A stretch of DNA of 22,796 bases, taken from positions 1 to 22,796 of the forward strand of contig JAOZKX010000002.1 in the NCBI GenBank assembly GCA_029935135.1, written 5' to 3'. Source of the DNA: Desulfocapsa sp. GTDB taxonomy: Bacteria; Desulfobacterota; Desulfobulbia; Desulfobulbales; Desulfocapsaceae. Numbering within the stretch: the first letter of the stretch is position 1; every line of letters begins with the position of its first letter. Of the stretch, positions 21,773-22,796 are shown in pieces. The notes under the pieces were generated by a model. It was not told where the DNA came from and searched no databases. It saw only the letters and a program-made list of their open reading frames with translations. The position numbers and the translations under genes are program-made.

Positions 21773-22796
21773 TTAATCCTGAGGAAGAACTTCTGCATTA
21801 AGGGAATGTAGCCCTGCATGTACAATGCGTACTGGGATGATATCACCAGGCGTATGCTGTCCAAAAGGTTGCTTGATATGGACGAGGTGATTCGTTTCTG
21901 CCCGGGCAACAATTGACTCTTTGCTGGTTTTTTCTATCATCACGGCCAATGTTTTTCCGAGGTATTCCTTGTTGTGAGATAAGTTCATTTCGTCCTGTCG
22001 TTTTTGAAAAACAGCAAGTCGCTCAGCTTTAACATTCTCAGCAACTTTATCTTCGAATTCAGCAGACCTGGTTCCTGGACGGTCTGAATATTTAAAAGAA
22101 TAGGAACCGTGATAACGCACAGCTTCCTGAAGGGACATGGTGTCATTGAAGTCCTCTTCGGTTTCACCGGGGAAGCCTATTATCATGTCAGTAGTGAGCG
22201 CAATGTCAGGACAATAACCGCGTAAAGCATCAACCAGACGCAAATAGTGTTCCCTGGTGTATTTTCGGTTCATGCGAGTAAGTATTTTGTTCGATCCTGA
22301 TTGTACCGGGAGGTGAAACTGATGGCAGAGTATTTCGATTTCGGCAAAACATCGCATCAGATCATCAGACAGATCTTTAGGGTTTGAGGTGGTAAAGCGG
22401 AGTCTTTTCAGGCCTGGGATTTTGGCAACTGCACGGAGAAGATCAGAAAACCGATATGCTGAACTGTCGCTGTTTACAATGTTGGTTTGTCCATAGGAGT
22501 TCACATTCTGCCCAAGCAGGGTAATTTCCCTTATACCACCGTCAACTAAAGCATGAGCTTCGTTCAATATGTCACTGGTACTTCGCGATATCTCCCTGCC
22601 TCTGGTGTGGGGGACCACACAATAAGAACAGAAGTTGTTGCACCCTTGCATAATGGTAAGGAACTTTTTAAAGGGAGCGGGCACTTTTTTGCTCCTTTTC
22701 ATTCTTTTAAGGTCTGGAATAAATGCAGGGATGCGGTAATTATCTTCAAGGTGGGTGGCAATGGGTTTCTTTTTGCAGCCCTCAAGAAGCTCTGGA
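21773..22796 (-). CDS. miaB: tRNA-2-methylthio-N6-dimethylallyladenosine synthase MiaB (5' end outside window)
   Basis: The C-terminal 340 residues of a radical-SAM methylthiotransferase that adds a methylthio group to i6A37 of tRNA. Visible are the radical-SAM cluster C-x3-C-x2-C in GCNNFCSYCVVP, the RGREISR and LLGQNVNSYG sequences that mark MiaB rather than RimO or MtaB, the TTDMIIGFPGETEEDF block, and a C-terminal TRAM domain (about the last 65 residues, GKTLAVMIEKTS, HTPGDIIPVRI). The reading frame stays open to the window edge, so the N-terminal domain with the second cluster is simply cut off, not missing. It is the first visible gene of a minus-strand unit with the PHP protein and MscS channel. 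Confidence 0.96.
   Translation of the reverse strand, partial: PELLEGCKKKPIATHLEDNYRIPAFIPDLKRMKRSKKVPAPFKKFLTIMQGCNNFCSYCVVPHTRGREISRSTSDILNEAHALVDGGIREITLLGQNVNSYGQTNIVNSDSSAYRFSDLLRAVAKIPGLKRLRFTTSNPKDLSDDLMRCFAEIEILCHQFHLPVQSGSNKILTRMNRKYTREHYLRLVDALRGYCPDIALTTDMIIGFPGETEEDFNDTMSLQEAVRYHGSYSFKYSDRPGTRSAEFEDKVAENVKAERLAVFQKRQDEMNLSHNKEYLGKTLAVMIEKTSKESIVARAETNHLVHIKQPFGQHTPGDIIPVRIVHAGLHSLNAEVLPQD

Noticed and set aside
21739..21912. N-terminal extension of the PHP protein by 58 residues
   Set aside because: It overlaps the miaB C-terminus in another frame, and the PHP fold begins exactly at ATG 21738.

Overview
The window looks like chromosomal DNA from a Gram-negative anaerobe, most likely a deltaproteobacterium (Desulfobacterota, possibly Desulfobulbales-like). 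The grounds are a complete Feo iron-uptake cluster with a FeoB-associated Cys-rich membrane protein and a Cys-extended FeoA, a sigma-54-type promoter in front of a ZraP-like periplasmic protein, moderate AT content and the overall gene mix. The placement is an inference, because no rRNA or marker tree is available. I found no rRNA, tRNA, CRISPR array, insertion sequence or phage gene.

Layout. (1) 1-2645, minus strand: a likely operon, cardiolipin synthase -> YfcE-type phosphoesterase -> PPK2 polyphosphate kinase (cut by the window edge). (2) 2855-12602, plus strand: a long co-directional run with argJ, an orphan ParA-type ATPase, a 69-aa four-Cys protein, avtA, a secreted MORN-repeat protein with 21 repeats, a DUF4177 protein, an M20D amidohydrolase, a GCS2-type carboxylate-amine ligase and a gamma-glutamyltransferase homologue. 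The last genes are very tightly spaced. (3) 12603-14153, plus strand: a strong terminator, a sigma-54 promoter, the ZraP-like gene with its own terminator, then a cobalamin riboswitch with a recognisable terminator/antiterminator platform. The only thing downstream of this riboswitch is a 30-codon ORF with an excellent Shine-Dalgarno, after which a hairpin meets the convergent 3' end of feoB. (4) 14154-18530: feoB, a 61-aa Cys-rich membrane protein and a Cys-rich FeoA on the minus strand; divergent from them a CDF metal exporter with a NifX-like C-terminal domain; and a second, ordinary feoA whose 3' end overlaps that of the CDF gene. (5) 18608-22796, minus strand: miaB (cut by the edge) -> PHP phosphoesterase -> large MscS-family channel.

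Functional themes. The right half handles metals: ferrous iron import (FeoA/FeoB), a probable Mn/Fe-type exporter beside it, a metal-stress periplasmic protein and a cobalamin sensor. The left half is amino-acid and envelope metabolism (arginine and alanine/valine synthesis, gamma-glutamyl or acyl-amino-acid turnover, cardiolipin, polyphosphate).

The most unusual element is the B12 riboswitch unit at 13634-14151. It appears to be a complete, regulated transcription unit whose only product is an orphan microprotein or small RNA, lying tail to tail with feoB.
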